Shown: positions 29,059 through 38,623, counted from the first letter of the stretch. The stretch: 64,000 nucleotides of DNA from Pseudomonas putida NBRC 14164 (GCF_000412675.1 NC_021505.1:3528501-3592500); one strand, 5' to 3'. Translations and numbers: made by a program. The notes: generated by a model from the sequence alone, not told the origin.

Positions 29059-29073
29059 GCAAGGGCGATGCCA
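29059..29073 (-). promoter_or_regulatory. Sigma54 promoter of the gcvH-gcvP-glyA-lipA operon
   Basis: The minus strand reads TGGCAT-N5-TTGC, matching the -24/-12 consensus with the invariant GG and GC at the right 10-base spacing. It lies 57 bases upstream of the gcvH start codon. The adjacent gene encodes a sigma54 activator with an intact GAFTGA loop. Confidence 0.87.
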
Positions 29074-29139
29074 ACTCGATATTTTCTATATTTATCAGCA
29101 CCTTAGAACATTAATCCGAACTTTTAGAAGTACCTGCGC

Positions 29140-29157
29140 CGGAGCGTATCCGCTCCA
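29140..29157. promoter_or_regulatory. GcsR-type operator, proximal site
   Basis: The sequence CGGAGCG-TATC-CGCTCCA is an 18-base 7-N4-7 inverted repeat. It has the layout reported for P. aeruginosa GcsR (TGTAACG-N4-CGTTCCG, recalled from memory). It lies 67 bases upstream of the sigma54 -24 element, a normal enhancer distance. Confidence 0.75.
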
Positions 29158-29220
29158 CCGCCAGCGCCCGGCAATCACCTGGTGTGGGGCCCGCCACTGG
29201 ATACGGGCTCCACGGCAAAA

Positions 29221-29257
29221 CGGAGCGCAATCACTCCAGTGGAGCGCATTCGAACCG
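29221..29257. promoter_or_regulatory. GcsR-type operators, tandem distal pair
   Basis: Two 18-base sites are separated by one base: CGGAGCG-CAAT-CACTCCA (29221-29238) and TGGAGCG-CATT-CGAACCG (29240-29257). They end seven bases from the stop of the activator gene. A pair with the same spacing, 22 of 24 identical bases over its core, lies upstream of the neighbouring permease at 32564-32600. Confidence 0.75.
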
Positions 29258-29263
29258 GGTCAG

Positions 29264-30796
29264 CTACGAGACCCGGCTGGCGATGCCGTACTTGCGCAGG
29301 CGCTGACCGATGGCCGTGTGGGAAGTCTGCAGCCGCACGGCCAGTTGCCGGGTCGAGGGGTAGCTCTGGTACAAGTTCTCCAGCAAGGCCTTTTCAAAGG
29401 CCTGCACGGCCGCCTCGAGGCTGACGATTTCCGCCCCCTCGGCCTGCTGGCTGCTCAATGCGGTGCCGGCCAGTTCCAGGTCGTCGCAGTCGATCACCTC
29501 GCCTTCGCTGATGGCTGCTGCGCGGAAAATCACGTTCTGCAACTGGCGCACATTGCCTGACCAGCGGTTGCCCAGCAGCAGCGGATGGGTGGCCAACGCC
29601 AGGCGGCAGGGTGAGCGCTGTATCTGCGCACAGGCCTGGCGCAGGAAATGTTCGGCCAGCAGCAGAATGTCCTTGCCGCGCTCCCGCAGGGGCGGCACCT
29701 TCAGGTTGAGCACGTTCAGCCGGTAGTACAGGTCTTCGCGGAAACTGCCCTCCATCACCATGTTTTCCAGGTTACGGTGGGTGGCGCAGACCACCCGCAC
29801 ATTCACCCGCACCTCGTTGCCACCCCCCACCCGGCGAAAACTGCCGTCGTTGAGAAAGCGCAGCAGCTTGGCCTGCAGGTAGGGCGACATCTCGCCCACT
29901 TCATCGAGAAACACCGTTCCGCCATCGGCCAGCTCCAACAGGCCCGGCTTGCCACCGCGCTGGGCGCCGGTAAAGGCGCCGGCGGCGTAGCCGAACAGCT
30001 CGCTTTCGGCCAGGCTTTCGGGCAGCGCTGCGCAGTTCAGCGCCAGGAATGACGTATCGCGCCGGGCACTGAGCGCATGGCAGGCACGGGCCACCAGCTC
30101 CTTGCCCGTACCGGTCTCGCCCTGGATCAGCAACGGCGCCTCCAGGCTCGCCACTTTGTGCAAGCGCGCCTTGAGCGCCTGCAGCGCGGCCGATTCCCCC
30201 AGCAACGCCCCAAGCCCTTCACCGTTGTCATGCAGCAGCGAGGCCAGGCGCTCGCCGATCCGGCTGGGTGGGTACAGGGTCAGCAAGCCGCCCACCAGGC
30301 CTTCGGCGCCGCCGCTGATGGGCGTGGCCTCCAGCAGCAGGGACTGGTCCTGAAAGCTCACCTCGCACATGGGCAGGCGAAAACCCTTGTCGATCAGGTT
30401 CTGCGCCAGGTTCGGCTCGGCAAACAGCTTGCTCAACGGCTCACCCGCCGGCTCGTGGCCCACCAGGCTGACCAGCGTCGGGTTGGCCAGCAGCACATGG
30501 CCAGCGGGGTCCACTGCCAGCACCGGGTCGCTCATGGCGGCCAGCAAAGCCTCCAGTTGCAAGCGCCGGCGGTGGCCCGGCAGGAAGTCGACCAGCGACA
30601 CCTCCTGCACACCGTCCACCCCCAACAGGGCGGCATACAGTTCATCCAGCACGACCGGGGACAGCGTCGGGGCATCGATGTAGACGTTGGGCGGAATCAT
30701 TTCCACCGCGTCCAGGTTGAGGTTGCGCGCCCCGAGCAGCGACAGGATTTCCTGGGTGATGCCGACACGGTCGACAAAGTTGACGTGGATTCTCAT
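29264..30796 (-). CDS. gcsR: TyrR-like sigma54-dependent activator of glycine metabolism (GcsR type)
   Basis: The 510-residue regulator has an N-terminal ACT domain (about 1-72, '[22 protein letters not shown]', the likely glycine sensor), a PAS domain (about 82-180), an AAA+ domain with Walker A 'GETGTGKE' (226-233) and an intact 'GAFTGA' loop (273-278), and a TyrR-type HTH ('[25 protein letters not shown]'). The GAFTGA loop means that, unlike E. coli TyrR, it can activate sigma54 polymerase. It lies next to the gcv operon, with three palindromic sites and a sigma54 promoter between them. Family knowledge (P. aeruginosa GcsR) supports glycine-dependent activation; assignment to this exact orthologue is inferred. 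Confidence 0.9.
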   Translation of the reverse strand: MRIHVNFVDRVGITQEILSLLGARNLNLDAVEMIPPNVYIDAPTLSPVVLDELYAALLGVDGVQEVSLVDFLPGHRRRLQLEALLAAMSDPVLAVDPAGHVLLANPTLVSLVGHEPAGEPLSKLFAEPNLAQNLIDKGFRLPMCEVSFQDQSLLLEATPISGGAEGLVGGLLTLYPPSRIGERLASLLHDNGEGLGALLGESAALQALKARLHKVASLEAPLLIQGETGTGKELVARACHALSARRDTSFLALNCAALPESLAESELFGYAAGAFTGAQRGGKPGLLELADGGTVFLDEVGEMSPYLQAKLLRFLNDGSFRRVGGGNEVRVNVRVVCATHRNLENMVMEGSFREDLYYRLNVLNLKVPPLRERGKDILLLAEHFLRQACAQIQRSPCRLALATHPLLLGNRWSGNVRQLQNVIFRAAAISEGEVIDCDDLELAGTALSSQQAEGAEIVSLEAAVQAFEKALLENLYQSYPSTRQLAVRLQTSHTAIGQRLRKYGIASRVS

Positions 30797-30840
30797 CTAA
30801 GCTCCTCAGCCAAAATCCCTGTTTGGCAAAAAGACAACAA

Positions 30841-30865
30841 GGGGACAGCGCAGCGCGCTATCCCC
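30841..30865 (-). terminator. Rho-independent terminator of the permease gene
   Basis: GGGGACAGCGC-AGC-GCGCTATCCCC forms an 11-pair stem with one mismatch. Read on the minus strand it is followed by a T-rich run (TTGTTGTCTTTTT). It begins 25 bases after the permease stop and insulates the regulator gene downstream. Confidence 0.78.
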
Positions 30866-30889
30866 TCGGGCAACACATGAATGTGCCGG

Positions 30890-32314
30890 TCAATCAGCGT
30901 CAAACGACAACTGCGCTGTCGCCTGTTTCTTCTGGCGGATGGACCGGTACGCCAGCCCCAGCACGGCAAACCACACCGGTACCAGGTACAACGCCATGCG
31001 GGTGTCGGCCTCCAGGGCCAGCAATGCCAGGATGAAGGCGAAGAACGCCAGGCATACCCGGCACATCACGGTGCCGCCCGGCATCTTGTACTTCGACGCC
31101 TGGTGCAAAGGGTCGCGCTGCTTGCGGTACGCCAGGTACGACAGCAGGATGATCGACCAGACAAACATGAACAGCAGTGCCGATACCGTGGTAATCAGGG
31201 TGAAAGCATCAAGCATGTTCGGCACCAGGTAGATCACCAGCGCCCCGCCGGTCAGGCACACACATGAGAAGATGAGGCCGTTGGAGGGCACGGCACGGCG
31301 GGACAGAGCGCCGAACTTGCCAGGTGCATCACCGTCCATCGCCAGGCCGTAAAGCATGCGGCTGGTAGAGAACACACCGCTGTTGGCCGACTACATGGCC
31401 GAGGTCAGTACCACGAAGTTGATGATGCCTGCGGCTGCCGGCAGGCCGGCCAGCACGAACAATTCGACGAAGGGGCTCTTGTTGGCCACCACTTCACGCC
31501 ACGGGGTAACGGCCATGATGGCGATCAGCGCCAGCACATAGAAAACGATGATGCGCACCGGAATCGAGTTGATCGCCCGCGGCAGGTTGCGCTCCGGATT
31601 CTTGGTTTCGGCCGCAGTGGTGCCCACCAGCTCGATGCCGACGAAGGCAAACACCGCAATCTGAAAGCCCGCGAAAAAGCCCATGGCGCCGTGCGGGAAC
31701 ATCCCGCCGTCGTTCCACAGGTTGGCGAGCGCTGCGGCATGCCCGGCCGGCGACTGATAGGCCGCCGCCACCATGTAGAAGCCGGTGCAGACCAGCGCGC
31801 AAATGGCCACGATCTTGATCATGGCGAACCAGAACTCCATTTCCCCGAACATCTTGACCGTCATCAGGTTCAGCGTCAGCAACAGCCCGACACAGGTCAG
31901 CGCCGGTATCCACAATGGCATGTCCGGGAACCAGAATTGTGTATAGGCAGAAATGGCAATCACATCGGCAATGCCGGTGACAATCCAGCAGAACCAGTAG
32001 GTCCAGCCGGTAAAGAACCCCGCCCACGGCCCTAGCAGGTCGGCAGCAAAGTCGATGAACGATTTGTAGTGCAAGTTGGACAGCAACAGCTCGCCCATTG
32101 CGCGCATGACGAAGAACAGCATGAAGCCGATGATCATGTAGACAAAGATGATGGAAGGCCCAGCCAGGCTGATGGTCTTGCCAGAGCCCATGAACAGGCC
32201 GGTGCCGATGGCACCGCCGATGGCGATCAGCTGGATATGGCGGTTGGACAGGTTGCGTTTGAGTTCGTGTGCGTCACCGTCAGGCGGGCAGTGACCGTGC
32301 GGCAAGTTAGTCAT
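30890..32314 (-). pseudogene. CycA-like amino acid permease interrupted by an in-frame amber codon
   Basis: The gene encodes an AAT-family amino acid/H+ symporter (12 helices) resembling the D-serine/D-alanine/glycine permease CycA: 'LIAIGGAIGTGLFMGSGKTIS', 'MRAMGEL', 'FFAGFQIAVFAFVGIELVGTTAAET', 'RAINSIPVRI'. The reading frame is broken only by TAG at 31391-31393, in the helix-8 loop motif: it reads 'TSAM*SANSGVFSTSRM' where the family has 'TSAASSANSGxFSTSRM'. A single TCG-to-TAG change would explain it. Both sides are otherwise intact (307 and about 166 residues), and promoter and terminator are preserved, so the lesion looks recent or is a sequencing error. Its upstream region matches the gcv operon control region, implying glycine or serine import. 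Confidence 0.88.
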
Positions 32315-32415
32315 TGTTATGTACCTTGCTGGTTTAATTGTTTTTATAACGTCACAAGTTCAACCCTCGGGACCGCATGAACAACGTTCAGTGCCGAGCG
32401 AGTGCAAGGTGGGGA

Positions 32416-32430
32416 GCAAGGTCTGTGCCA
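32416..32430 (-). promoter_or_regulatory. Sigma54 promoter of the permease gene
   Basis: The minus strand reads TGGCAC-N5-TTGC, an exact match to the sigma54 -24/-12 consensus. It lies 102 bases upstream of the permease start codon. Confidence 0.88.
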
Positions 32431-32481
32431 AGCGCAAATCCTGCTGGCTAGAGGGGTTCTAGCGAAAAGGGCTGTACCGGC

Positions 32482-32499
32482 TGTAAAGAAGTCACTCCA
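32482..32499. promoter_or_regulatory. GcsR-type operator upstream of the permease, proximal site
   Basis: TGTAAAG-AAGT-CACTCCA has the 7-N4-7 layout. It lies 52 bases upstream of the permease sigma54 element and 82 bases from the distal pair; the corresponding distance at the gcv operon is 81 bases. Confidence 0.65.
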
Positions 32500-32563
32500 T
32501 CTATTTGCGTCAATCAGGCCGTTGTGCTGCCCCAGGCATCGCCAGCGCTGTACTTGCACCCCC

Positions 32564-32600
32564 TGTATCGAAATCATTCCAATGGAGCGCATTCAGTCCA
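32564..32600. promoter_or_regulatory. GcsR-type operators upstream of the permease, tandem distal pair
   Basis: TGTATCG-AAAT-CATTCCA (32564-32581) and TGGAGCG-CATT-CAGTCCA (32583-32600) are separated by one base. This is the same geometry as the pair at 29221-29257, and the central part is nearly identical in sequence. Confidence 0.7.
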
Positions 32601-32623
32601 ATCTCATGGCCTGGACCGGCCTC

Positions 32624-32671
32624 TGTGGGAGCGGCCTTGCAGCCCTTTCGCAACACAAGGCCGCTCCCACA
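32624..32671. repeat. REP-like inverted repeat downstream of the GMC dehydrogenase gene
   Basis: Perfect 15-base arms (GTGGGAGCGGCCTTG and its complement, extended by T/A) flank a 16-base loop. It lies 22 bases past the stop of the oxidoreductase gene and may end that transcript. Together with the sites above it fills the 378-base gap 32315-32692, which has no other recognisable content. Confidence 0.75.
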
Positions 32672-32692
32672 TTGACCGCGTCAACCGGTAGT

Positions 32693-34381
32693 CTAACGGA
32701 CAGGCATCTCGCGCACCGGCTTGCGGCTACGCTGCTCTTCTTCCCAGCCCCCCACCAGCCCAACCGGCACATCAGCCGGTGCCAGCGGCTGGCGCCCGCG
32801 CACCAGGTCTGCGGCGCGCTCGGCCAGCATGATGGTCGGGGCGTTGAGGTTGCCATTGGGCTCGCTCGGGAACACCGAGGAGTCAATCACCCGCAGCCCC
32901 TGCAAGCCGTGTACACGCAACGCAGAGTCCACCACCGCCATGTCATCCTCGCCCATGCGGCACGAGCCGCACGGGTGCATGGTGCTTTCCATGTTGGCGC
33001 GCACGAAGGCGTCGATCTCTTCGTCGGTCTGCACCTGCGGCCCCGGCGCCAGCTCTTCGCCGCGGTAGCGGTCCATGGCCGGCTGGGCGATGATCTCCCG
33101 GGTCAGCCGCACACAGCGGCGGAAGCCCTCGCGGTCCTCTTCGCTCGCCAGGTAGTTGAAGCGGATTTGCGGGTGCTGGTACGGGTCGGCCGACAACGCC
33201 CGCACATGGCCCCGGCTCTTGGGCTTGTTGGGTCCGGTCAGCACCATGAAACCATGCCCTTTGAACGGCTTGTCGCCGTCGTAGCGCATGGCCGCCGGCA
33301 GGAAGTGAAACTGGATGTCCGGCCAGCGCAGGCCCTTGGACGAACGGATGAAACCGCCCGCCTCGAAGTGGTTGCTGGCACCCAGGCCGTCCTTGAACAG
33401 CAACCAGCGCAAGCCGATGAGGGCCTTGCCCAACAGGTTCATCTTGCCGTTGAGGGTTACCGGCTCCTTGCACGCATACTGGATGTAGATTTCCGAGTGG
33501 TCCTGCAGGTTCTCGCCCACCCCAGGCAGGTCGTGGCGCACCTCGATACCGGCGTTCTTCAGCACCGCAGCCGGGCCGATGCCGGAGCGCTGCAGCAAGT
33601 GCGGCGAACCGATCGGGCCAGACGCCACCAGCACCTCGCGGTTGCACATGACTTTGTGCGTCTGCCCGCCCTGGTCGTACTCCACGCCCACCGCCCGCTT
33701 GCCCTCCAGCAAGATGCGCCGGGTCATGGCATGGGTGATCACGGTCAGGTTCGGCCGGCTCATGGCCGGGCGCAGGTAGGCATTGGCGGTGGACCAGCGC
33801 ACGCCATCCTTCACCGTCATGTGCATGGCACCAAAGCCTTCCTGCATGTAGCCGTTGCAGTCGTCGGTCTTGATGTAGCCGGCCTCGGCACCGGCTTCGA
33901 CCCAGGCACCGTACAGCGGGTTTTGCATGTTGTTGCCGTTGTTGGTCGACAGCGGCCCCGCCCCGCCCCGGTAGTCGTCACCACCGAATTTGTATTGCTC
34001 GGCCCGTTTGAAATACGGCAGGCAATTGCGGTAGCTCCAGTTTTTCGCGCCCAGGCTTTCCCACTCATCGAAGTCACAGGCATGGCCACGGATGTACACC
34101 AGGCCGTTGATCGACGACGAACCGCCCAGCACCTTGCCCCGTGGGCAGTGCAGGCGCCGGTTGTCGAGGTGCGGCTCGGCCACGGTCTCGTAGCGCCAGT
34201 TGTATTTTTTGGTGTTCATCGGCAAGGAGAACGCACTGGGCATCTGGATCAGCACGCTGCGGTCGCTGCCGCCGAACTCCAGTACCAGTACCGAAGTACC
34301 GGCGTCTTCGCTGAGGCGGTTGGCCAACACGCAGCCGGCCGAGCCCGCACCGATGATGATGTAGTCGTATCGCTTGGTCAT
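32693..34381 (-). CDS. GMC-family FAD alcohol dehydrogenase (choline dehydrogenase-like)
   Basis: The 562-residue flavoprotein oxidises an alcohol to an aldehyde. FAD-binding '[17 protein letters not shown]' (residues 8-24), GMC signature 1 '[18 protein letters not shown]', signature 2 '[18 protein letters not shown]', and the catalytic-His region '[10 protein letters not shown]' followed by '[15 protein letters not shown]'. It most resembles BetA, but many BetA-like paralogues act on other substrates. It is last in the operon, 4 bases after the NCS1 permease gene. With the co-transcribed aldehyde dehydrogenase it would take an imported amino or guanidino alcohol to the acid. Substrate unproven. 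Confidence 0.9.
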   Translation of the reverse strand: MTKRYDYIIIGAGSAGCVLANRLSEDAGTSVLVLEFGGSDRSVLIQMPSAFSLPMNTKKYNWRYETVAEPHLDNRRLHCPRGKVLGGSSSINGLVYIRGHACDFDEWESLGAKNWSYRNCLPYFKRAEQYKFGGDDYRGGAGPLSTNNGNNMQNPLYGAWVEAGAEAGYIKTDDCNGYMQEGFGAMHMTVKDGVRWSTANAYLRPAMSRPNLTVITHAMTRRILLEGKRAVGVEYDQGGQTHKVMCNREVLVASGPIGSPHLLQRSGIGPAAVLKNAGIEVRHDLPGVGENLQDHSEIYIQYACKEPVTLNGKMNLLGKALIGLRWLLFKDGLGASNHFEAGGFIRSSKGLRWPDIQFHFLPAAMRYDGDKPFKGHGFMVLTGPNKPKSRGHVRALSADPYQHPQIRFNYLASEEDREGFRRCVRLTREIIAQPAMDRYRGEELAPGPQVQTDEEIDAFVRANMESTMHPCGSCRMGEDDMAVVDSALRVHGLQGLRVIDSSVFPSEPNGNLNAPTIMLAERAADLVRGRQPLAPADVPVGLVGGWEEEQRSRKPVREMPVR

Positions 34382-34385
34382 TGTT

Positions 34386-35855
34386 CTAGTCCTGTGCGCG
34401 AAGGCCTACGGCCTCGATATTGCGTGCATTACGCTTTGGGTAGCCGCCCCAACCCAGGCGCGCAGCCAGCAGTCGGGTCAGGCCGTAGTGCACCAGCCCG
34501 GCCAGCAGGCAGGACGGTAGCGAGGCCGTGGCGAAGGTGAAGAAGTCGGTATGGGCCAGGGTTTGCGGGTTGAACACCACCACGTAGACCGCAAAGCCCG
34601 CCACCAGCGCCACCAGTGCGATGGGGTTGAAGCCTTTGCAGTAGCGCAAGGGCGACACGCTCTGTTCGGCGTAGATATGCCGCAGGTTCAGGCGCTGCTT
34701 GCGCAGGAAGAAGTAATCGGCGATGCCGATACCGGCCAGGGCGCTGTTGAGGGCGGAGGTCCACACCAGGAATATGAAGAACCCATCGTAGATCCCCGGC
34801 AGCAACACCACGATAACCACCGGAATGATGCAGAACAGCGCGATCAGCACCCCCCACCCCACACTGCGCAGGCGTTCGCCTGCCAGCTGGCGCAAGCCGA
34901 TCACTGCGGTGTAGAGGATGTTGACCATGCCGGTCAGGTTGGCCAGCGCCAGGAAACTCAAGGCGATGATACCGAAGCCCATGCCACCGGCCAGGCGCAT
35001 CCACGCAGTGGGGTCGCTGCTGCCCAGGGTGGTGGCCGCGAACAGGCTGACCGACTCACCCAGCGAAGCGGCGCCGAAGATGCCCACCAGGTTGGGCCAG
35101 AAGGCCGTACGCTGGTTGCTGCACAGGCGCGACAGGTTGCCGATGTAGGGCCACCACGAAAAGCCCGCAGCAATGTTGATTTCCACTGCGACCATGAAGT
35201 TGACGTGCGGGTTCTCGAATGGTGGTTGCAAGGGCGGCATGGCCAGCAGTTCGTCGAGGCTGTAGCGCCGGGAAATGAAGTACATCAGTGCCAGCATGAT
35301 CAGGATCAGGCTGGGTGCGATCACCGCGCTCAGGCGGCGGATCATGTCCGGCCCGCGCATGGCAACCAGCGCCGCCAGCACAATGGCCAGCAAGGCCCCG
35401 GCGGTTACCAGCCAACCGTCTGCGCCGGGCTGGCGCTGTTGCACCAGGGTCTCGAGGTTGTCCAGCGCCCGCCCGCACATCAGCCCCAGCACCGCCAGCC
35501 ACCCCATGGTCAGCACCACCACCGAGAGGAAGTAGACCAGGCGGCTGCCATTGAGGCCGAACATGCTGCGCAGGAAGGTGAACTGCTCGACGCCGTACTT
35601 GCCACAGGGCAGGCAGGTGGACGAGGCAGCAAGCACCACGCCGATGATATTGCCGATGATGATCGCCGCAATCCCTTGCAAGGGCCCGACGAACAGCGCG
35701 GTGGCGCCGCCGATCAGGAACACCCAGGTGGCCACCGCCAGCGCCGAGTTGGCGTAGGCAAAGCCCCAGAAGCCCCAGACCCGCTCACCGGGTAGCAAGG
35801 GGGTGTCGCCACGTTCCGCACCCAGGCGAAACTCCTGCTCGCGGGAGGCGCTCAT
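34386..35855 (-). CDS. NCS1-family permease
   Basis: The 489-residue, roughly 12-helix transporter is of the nucleobase-cation-symport-1 family. N-terminal '[26 protein letters not shown]' fits helix 1, and '[25 protein letters not shown]' fits the helix 6 substrate region. NCS1 members carry purines, pyrimidines, hydantoins, allantoin and related nitrogen compounds. Here it lies between an alcohol dehydrogenase and a small membrane peptide, with a ureohydrolase further up, suggesting a urea- or guanidine-bearing substrate (inference). It overlaps the small upstream gene by four bases. Confidence 0.87.
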   Translation of the reverse strand: MSASREQEFRLGAERGDTPLLPGERVWGFWGFAYANSALAVATWVFLIGGATALFVGPLQGIAAIIIGNIIGVVLAASSTCLPCGKYGVEQFTFLRSMFGLNGSRLVYFLSVVVLTMGWLAVLGLMCGRALDNLETLVQQRQPGADGWLVTAGALLAIVLAALVAMRGPDMIRRLSAVIAPSLILIMLALMYFISRRYSLDELLAMPPLQPPFENPHVNFMVAVEINIAAGFSWWPYIGNLSRLCSNQRTAFWPNLVGIFGAASLGESVSLFAATTLGSSDPTAWMRLAGGMGFGIIALSFLALANLTGMVNILYTAVIGLRQLAGERLRSVGWGVLIALFCIIPVVIVVLLPGIYDGFFIFLVWTSALNSALAGIGIADYFFLRKQRLNLRHIYAEQSVSPLRYCKGFNPIALVALVAGFAVYVVVFNPQTLAHTDFFTFATASLPSCLLAGLVHYGLTRLLAARLGWGGYPKRNARNIEAVGLRAQD

Positions 35856-36031
35856 GGCTGGCCTCCCAGGTAGTACGCGCCAGCAATCATCACCAGCACC
35901 AGCAGGGTAAGTGCAACCACGTCAGCCGCCGTCAAGGCGCCCGGCCACTGCACACGCTTTTCCAACTCCTCGTAGGCGCACAGGCGCCTTTCCAGGTCCT
36001 GCGCACGCTCCACATCCACTTGGCTGTTCAT
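35852..36031 (-). CDS. Small single-helix membrane protein, translationally coupled to the NCS1 permease
   Basis: The 59-residue product has a charged N-terminal helix ('VDVERAQDLERRLCAYEELEKRV') and one transmembrane segment ('ALTLLVLVMIAGAYYLGG'). ATG 36031 follows GAGG by eight bases; two earlier in-frame starts are also possible. Its stop overlaps the permease start as ATGA. The layout recalls the small subunits that accompany some transporters. No family recognised; it is probably an accessory subunit of the permease. Confidence 0.72.
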   Translation of the reverse strand: MNSQVDVERAQDLERRLCAYEELEKRVQWPGALTAADVVALTLLVLVMIAGAYYLGGQP

Positions 36032-36082
36032 CGGCATCACCTCGACAGGTTCTTGTTCTTGAAATTCGATGCTTGATTGAAC

Positions 36083-36113
36083 CTGCGTCGCTCGCCAAAC
36101 CTCAGCGACGCAG
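36083..36113. repeat. Perfect intercistronic hairpin
   Basis: CTGCGTCGCT / AGCGACGCAG arms of ten bases are separated by eleven bases, lying 15 bases past the aldehyde dehydrogenase stop and before the small membrane gene. No T-run follows on the minus strand. It is more likely an mRNA processing or attenuation element than a full terminator. Confidence 0.55.
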
Positions 36114-36127
36114 ACAGGCCCTGAACC

Positions 36128-37636
36128 TCAGGGCAAGGTGATCCAGACCGCCTTGGTCTCCAGCAGAAACTCCAGTTGTTCCGCGCCCAGGTCCTTGCCA
36201 TAGCCCGACTGCTTGTAGCCACCGAACGGCATGGCCGGGTCGAGGGTGCTGTGGGCATTGACGTACACGGTACCGGCCCGCAACTGCGGGATCAGCCCGT
36301 GCACCCTGCCCAGGTCGTTGGAGTAGATCGCCGCGGCCAGGCCGAACAGCGAGTCGTTGGCCAAGGCCAGGGCCTGCTCCTGGGTATCGAACGGCTGGGT
36401 GACCAGCACCGGGCCAAAGATTTCCTCGCTGACGATGCGCATGTCGTTGCGGCAGTGGGCGAAGATCGTCGGCTGCACGTAAAAGCCCGGGCCGTCCAGC
36501 GGCTCGCCGCCATAGTGCACCTGCGCGCCTTCGGCCTTGCCCAAAGCGATGTAGTCCAGCACCCGCTGCTGCTGTTGCTGCGACACCATGGGGCTGATGA
36601 AACAATCAGGGTCGAGCCCCGGGGCGATCTTCAACGTCGCGGTGTAGCGCGCCAGCGCTTCGAGAAATGCCGGGTAGACACTGCGCTCGATGTAAGCACG
36701 GGTACCGGCGTCGCACACTTGCCCGGAATTGAAGAATACGCCGTTGGCCACGGCTTGCGCCGCCGCCTCGATGTCCGCGTCGGCAAACACGATCACCGGC
36801 GACTTGCCGCCCAGTTCGAGGGTGAGGCGCTTCATCTGGTCCATCGCCGTCTTGCCCACCGTACAACCCACCGGGGTAGAGCCGGTAAAGCTCAGCTTGT
36901 CGATGCCCGGGTGGCAGGTCATCGCCTGGCCGACCACGCTGCCGCGTCCGGTCACGATGTTCACCACCCCGTCGGGGATGCCTGCCGCCTGTACCAGTTC
37001 GGCAAAGCGCAGTGCCGACAGCGAGGTCAGCTCCGCCGGTTTGACCACCACGGTGCAGCCGGTGGCCAGCGCTGCGCCCAGTTTCCAGGCCATGGTTTGC
37101 AGCGGGAAGTTCCACGGCACGATGGCGCCGACCACCCCTACCGCTTCCTTGCGGGTGTATGCCAGGTAATTGCCGGGTAGCGAAGGCTCGACGGTGCGGC
37201 CATGAATCTTGCTGGCCCAACCAGCGAAATAGCGCAGGGTGTCGACCGTGCCCTGAATGTCGACAGCACGCGCCTGCACCACCGACTTGCCCATGTCGAT
37301 GGCTTCGATCTGCGCCAGTTCGTCGCCGTGGGTTTCGATCAGGTCGGCCAGGCGATGGATCAGGCGTTCGCGCTCCAGCGGTTTCAGCTGGCTCCAGGCG
37401 CCACCATCGAACTGCGCACGCGCGGCGCGCACGGCACGGTCAAGGTCATCTGCGGTACCCATGGGGATGCGCGTCAGTACCCCTTCGGTAGAGGGCTCGA
37501 CCACCTCGGCGCTGCCACCGTCGCTGGCCTCCAGCCAGGCACCCCCGATGAACATGCGCTGCGGCTTGCTGAGAAAGCGTTGGGTCGCCTCGCTAACACC
37601 AAAGGCCTGCAAATAGGCTTTTACCTTGTTGTCCAC
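36128..37636 (-). CDS. NAD(P)-dependent aldehyde dehydrogenase
   Basis: The 502-residue ALDH has 'GVVGAIVPWNFPLQTMAWKLGAALATGCTVVVKPAELTSLSA' (cofactor binding), catalytic Glu in 'LELGGKSP' and catalytic Cys in 'FFNSGQVCDAGTRAYIE'. It closely resembles betaine-aldehyde/gamma-guanidinobutyraldehyde-type dehydrogenases ('NIVTGRGSVVGQAM', 'PFGGYKQSGYGKDLG'). It is 15 bases downstream of the ureohydrolase gene on the same strand. In the inferred pathway it converts the aldehyde made by the GMC dehydrogenase to the acid. Confidence 0.92.
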   Translation of the reverse strand: MDNKVKAYLQAFGVSEATQRFLSKPQRMFIGGAWLEASDGGSAEVVEPSTEGVLTRIPMGTADDLDRAVRAARAQFDGGAWSQLKPLERERLIHRLADLIETHGDELAQIEAIDMGKSVVQARAVDIQGTVDTLRYFAGWASKIHGRTVEPSLPGNYLAYTRKEAVGVVGAIVPWNFPLQTMAWKLGAALATGCTVVVKPAELTSLSALRFAELVQAAGIPDGVVNIVTGRGSVVGQAMTCHPGIDKLSFTGSTPVGCTVGKTAMDQMKRLTLELGGKSPVIVFADADIEAAAQAVANGVFFNSGQVCDAGTRAYIERSVYPAFLEALARYTATLKIAPGLDPDCFISPMVSQQQQQRVLDYIALGKAEGAQVHYGGEPLDGPGFYVQPTIFAHCRNDMRIVSEEIFGPVLVTQPFDTQEQALALANDSLFGLAAAIYSNDLGRVHGLIPQLRAGTVYVNAHSTLDPAMPFGGYKQSGYGKDLGAEQLEFLLETKAVWITLP

Positions 37637-37651
37637 AGTACAGTCTCCGGG

Positions 37652-38623
37652 TCAGCGAGCTTTGGCGCGCGCGTGGAAAATGAAGCCGATGCTGTTCATC
37701 AGCAGTTGGGCGGCAAGGATCGAGGTCATGCCGGTGGGGTCGTAGGCCGGGGCCACTTCGACCAGGTCCATGCCGACAATGCGACCGTGGCTGCGCTTGG
37801 CCAGCGCCTGGATGATTTCCAGCACTTCGTAGTAAAGGAACCCGCCATGGCTCGGCGTGCCGGTGCCTGGGGCGATGGAGGGGTCGAAGCCGTCGATGTC
37901 GATGGTGATGTAGTAGTTGCGCCCTTCCGGGATTTTCGCCAGCACGCCTTCGCAGCCCAGGCGGCGAACGTCACGTACCGAAAGAATCTGCGAGCCGGCC
38001 TCGCGAGCGGCGTCGTAGTCGTCGCGGTTGGATGACGACACGTTGCGGATACCCATCTGGGTCATGCCGACGATGTGATCCAGCTCCGAGGCGCGGCGCA
38101 ATGGGCTGCCGTGGCCATAGCGCACGCCATGGCGCTCGTCGACGAAGTCCAGGTGGGCATCGAAATGCACGATGTGGATCGGCCCATGCCCTTCGAACGC
38201 CTTGATGACCGGCGCATGCACCGAATGGTCACCGCCCAGTACCACCGGCATGGCGCCGGCTGCGAGGATCTGCCGGACGGCCGCCTCGATGTTGGCGTTG
38301 CTGCTGACCATGTCGGTGTGCACGATGTCGGCATCGCCCACATCGACCATGCGCACCTGGTCTTCGGTCAGGTAGGTGGCGTCATCCTCGAAGTCGTAGG
38401 CACCGGCATGGCCGAAGGAAAACAGGGTGGATGCCTCGCGAATGCCACGCGGCCCGAAACGCGCCCCTGAACGCCACTGGGTGCCCATGTCGTTGGGCGC
38501 GCCCAAAATCGCCACGTCGGCGTCGATAGCCTCCCAGTCGGTGCACACCGGCGCCTTGGCGAACGTGCAATGGCCCACGAAAGGCAGGTTCAGGCGGCCG
38601 GACTCATAACCGTGTTTTGCCAT
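37652..38623 (-). CDS. Ureohydrolase (agmatinase/guanidino-acid hydrolase family)
   Basis: The 323-residue Mn-dependent enzyme releases urea from a guanidino compound. All metal ligands are present: H133 in 'GGDHSVHAP', D155, H157 and D159 in 'HFDAHLDF', D242 and D244 in 'DIDGFDPSIAPGTGTP'. ATG 38623 was chosen (GGAG ten bases upstream); the frame continues 183 codons further without family similarity and overlaps the divergent LysR gene. The substrate loop '(G)HGSPLRRASEL' differs from the 'HGTxFRRAxEE' I expect for agmatinase and guanidinobutyrase, so the substrate is open. It is the first gene of the operon with the aldehyde dehydrogenase. Confidence 0.9.
   Translation of the reverse strand: MAKHGYESGRLNLPFVGHCTFAKAPVCTDWEAIDADVAILGAPNDMGTQWRSGARFGPRGIREASTLFSFGHAGAYDFEDDATYLTEDQVRMVDVGDADIVHTDMVSSNANIEAAVRQILAAGAMPVVLGGDHSVHAPVIKAFEGHGPIHIVHFDAHLDFVDERHGVRYGHGSPLRRASELDHIVGMTQMGIRNVSSSNRDDYDAAREAGSQILSVRDVRRLGCEGVLAKIPEGRNYYITIDIDGFDPSIAPGTGTPSHGGFLYYEVLEIIQALAKRSHGRIVGMDLVEVAPAYDPTGMTSILAAQLLMNSIGFIFHARAKAR

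Noticed and set aside
27449..29560. 703-codon plus-strand frame opposite gcvP and gcvH
   Set aside because: It runs through the gcvH promoter region and has no recognisable domain; antisense shadow.
32402..34540. 712-codon plus-strand frame opposite the GMC dehydrogenase
   Set aside because: It crosses the operator region, a REP hairpin and the oxidoreductase gene; no motif supports it.
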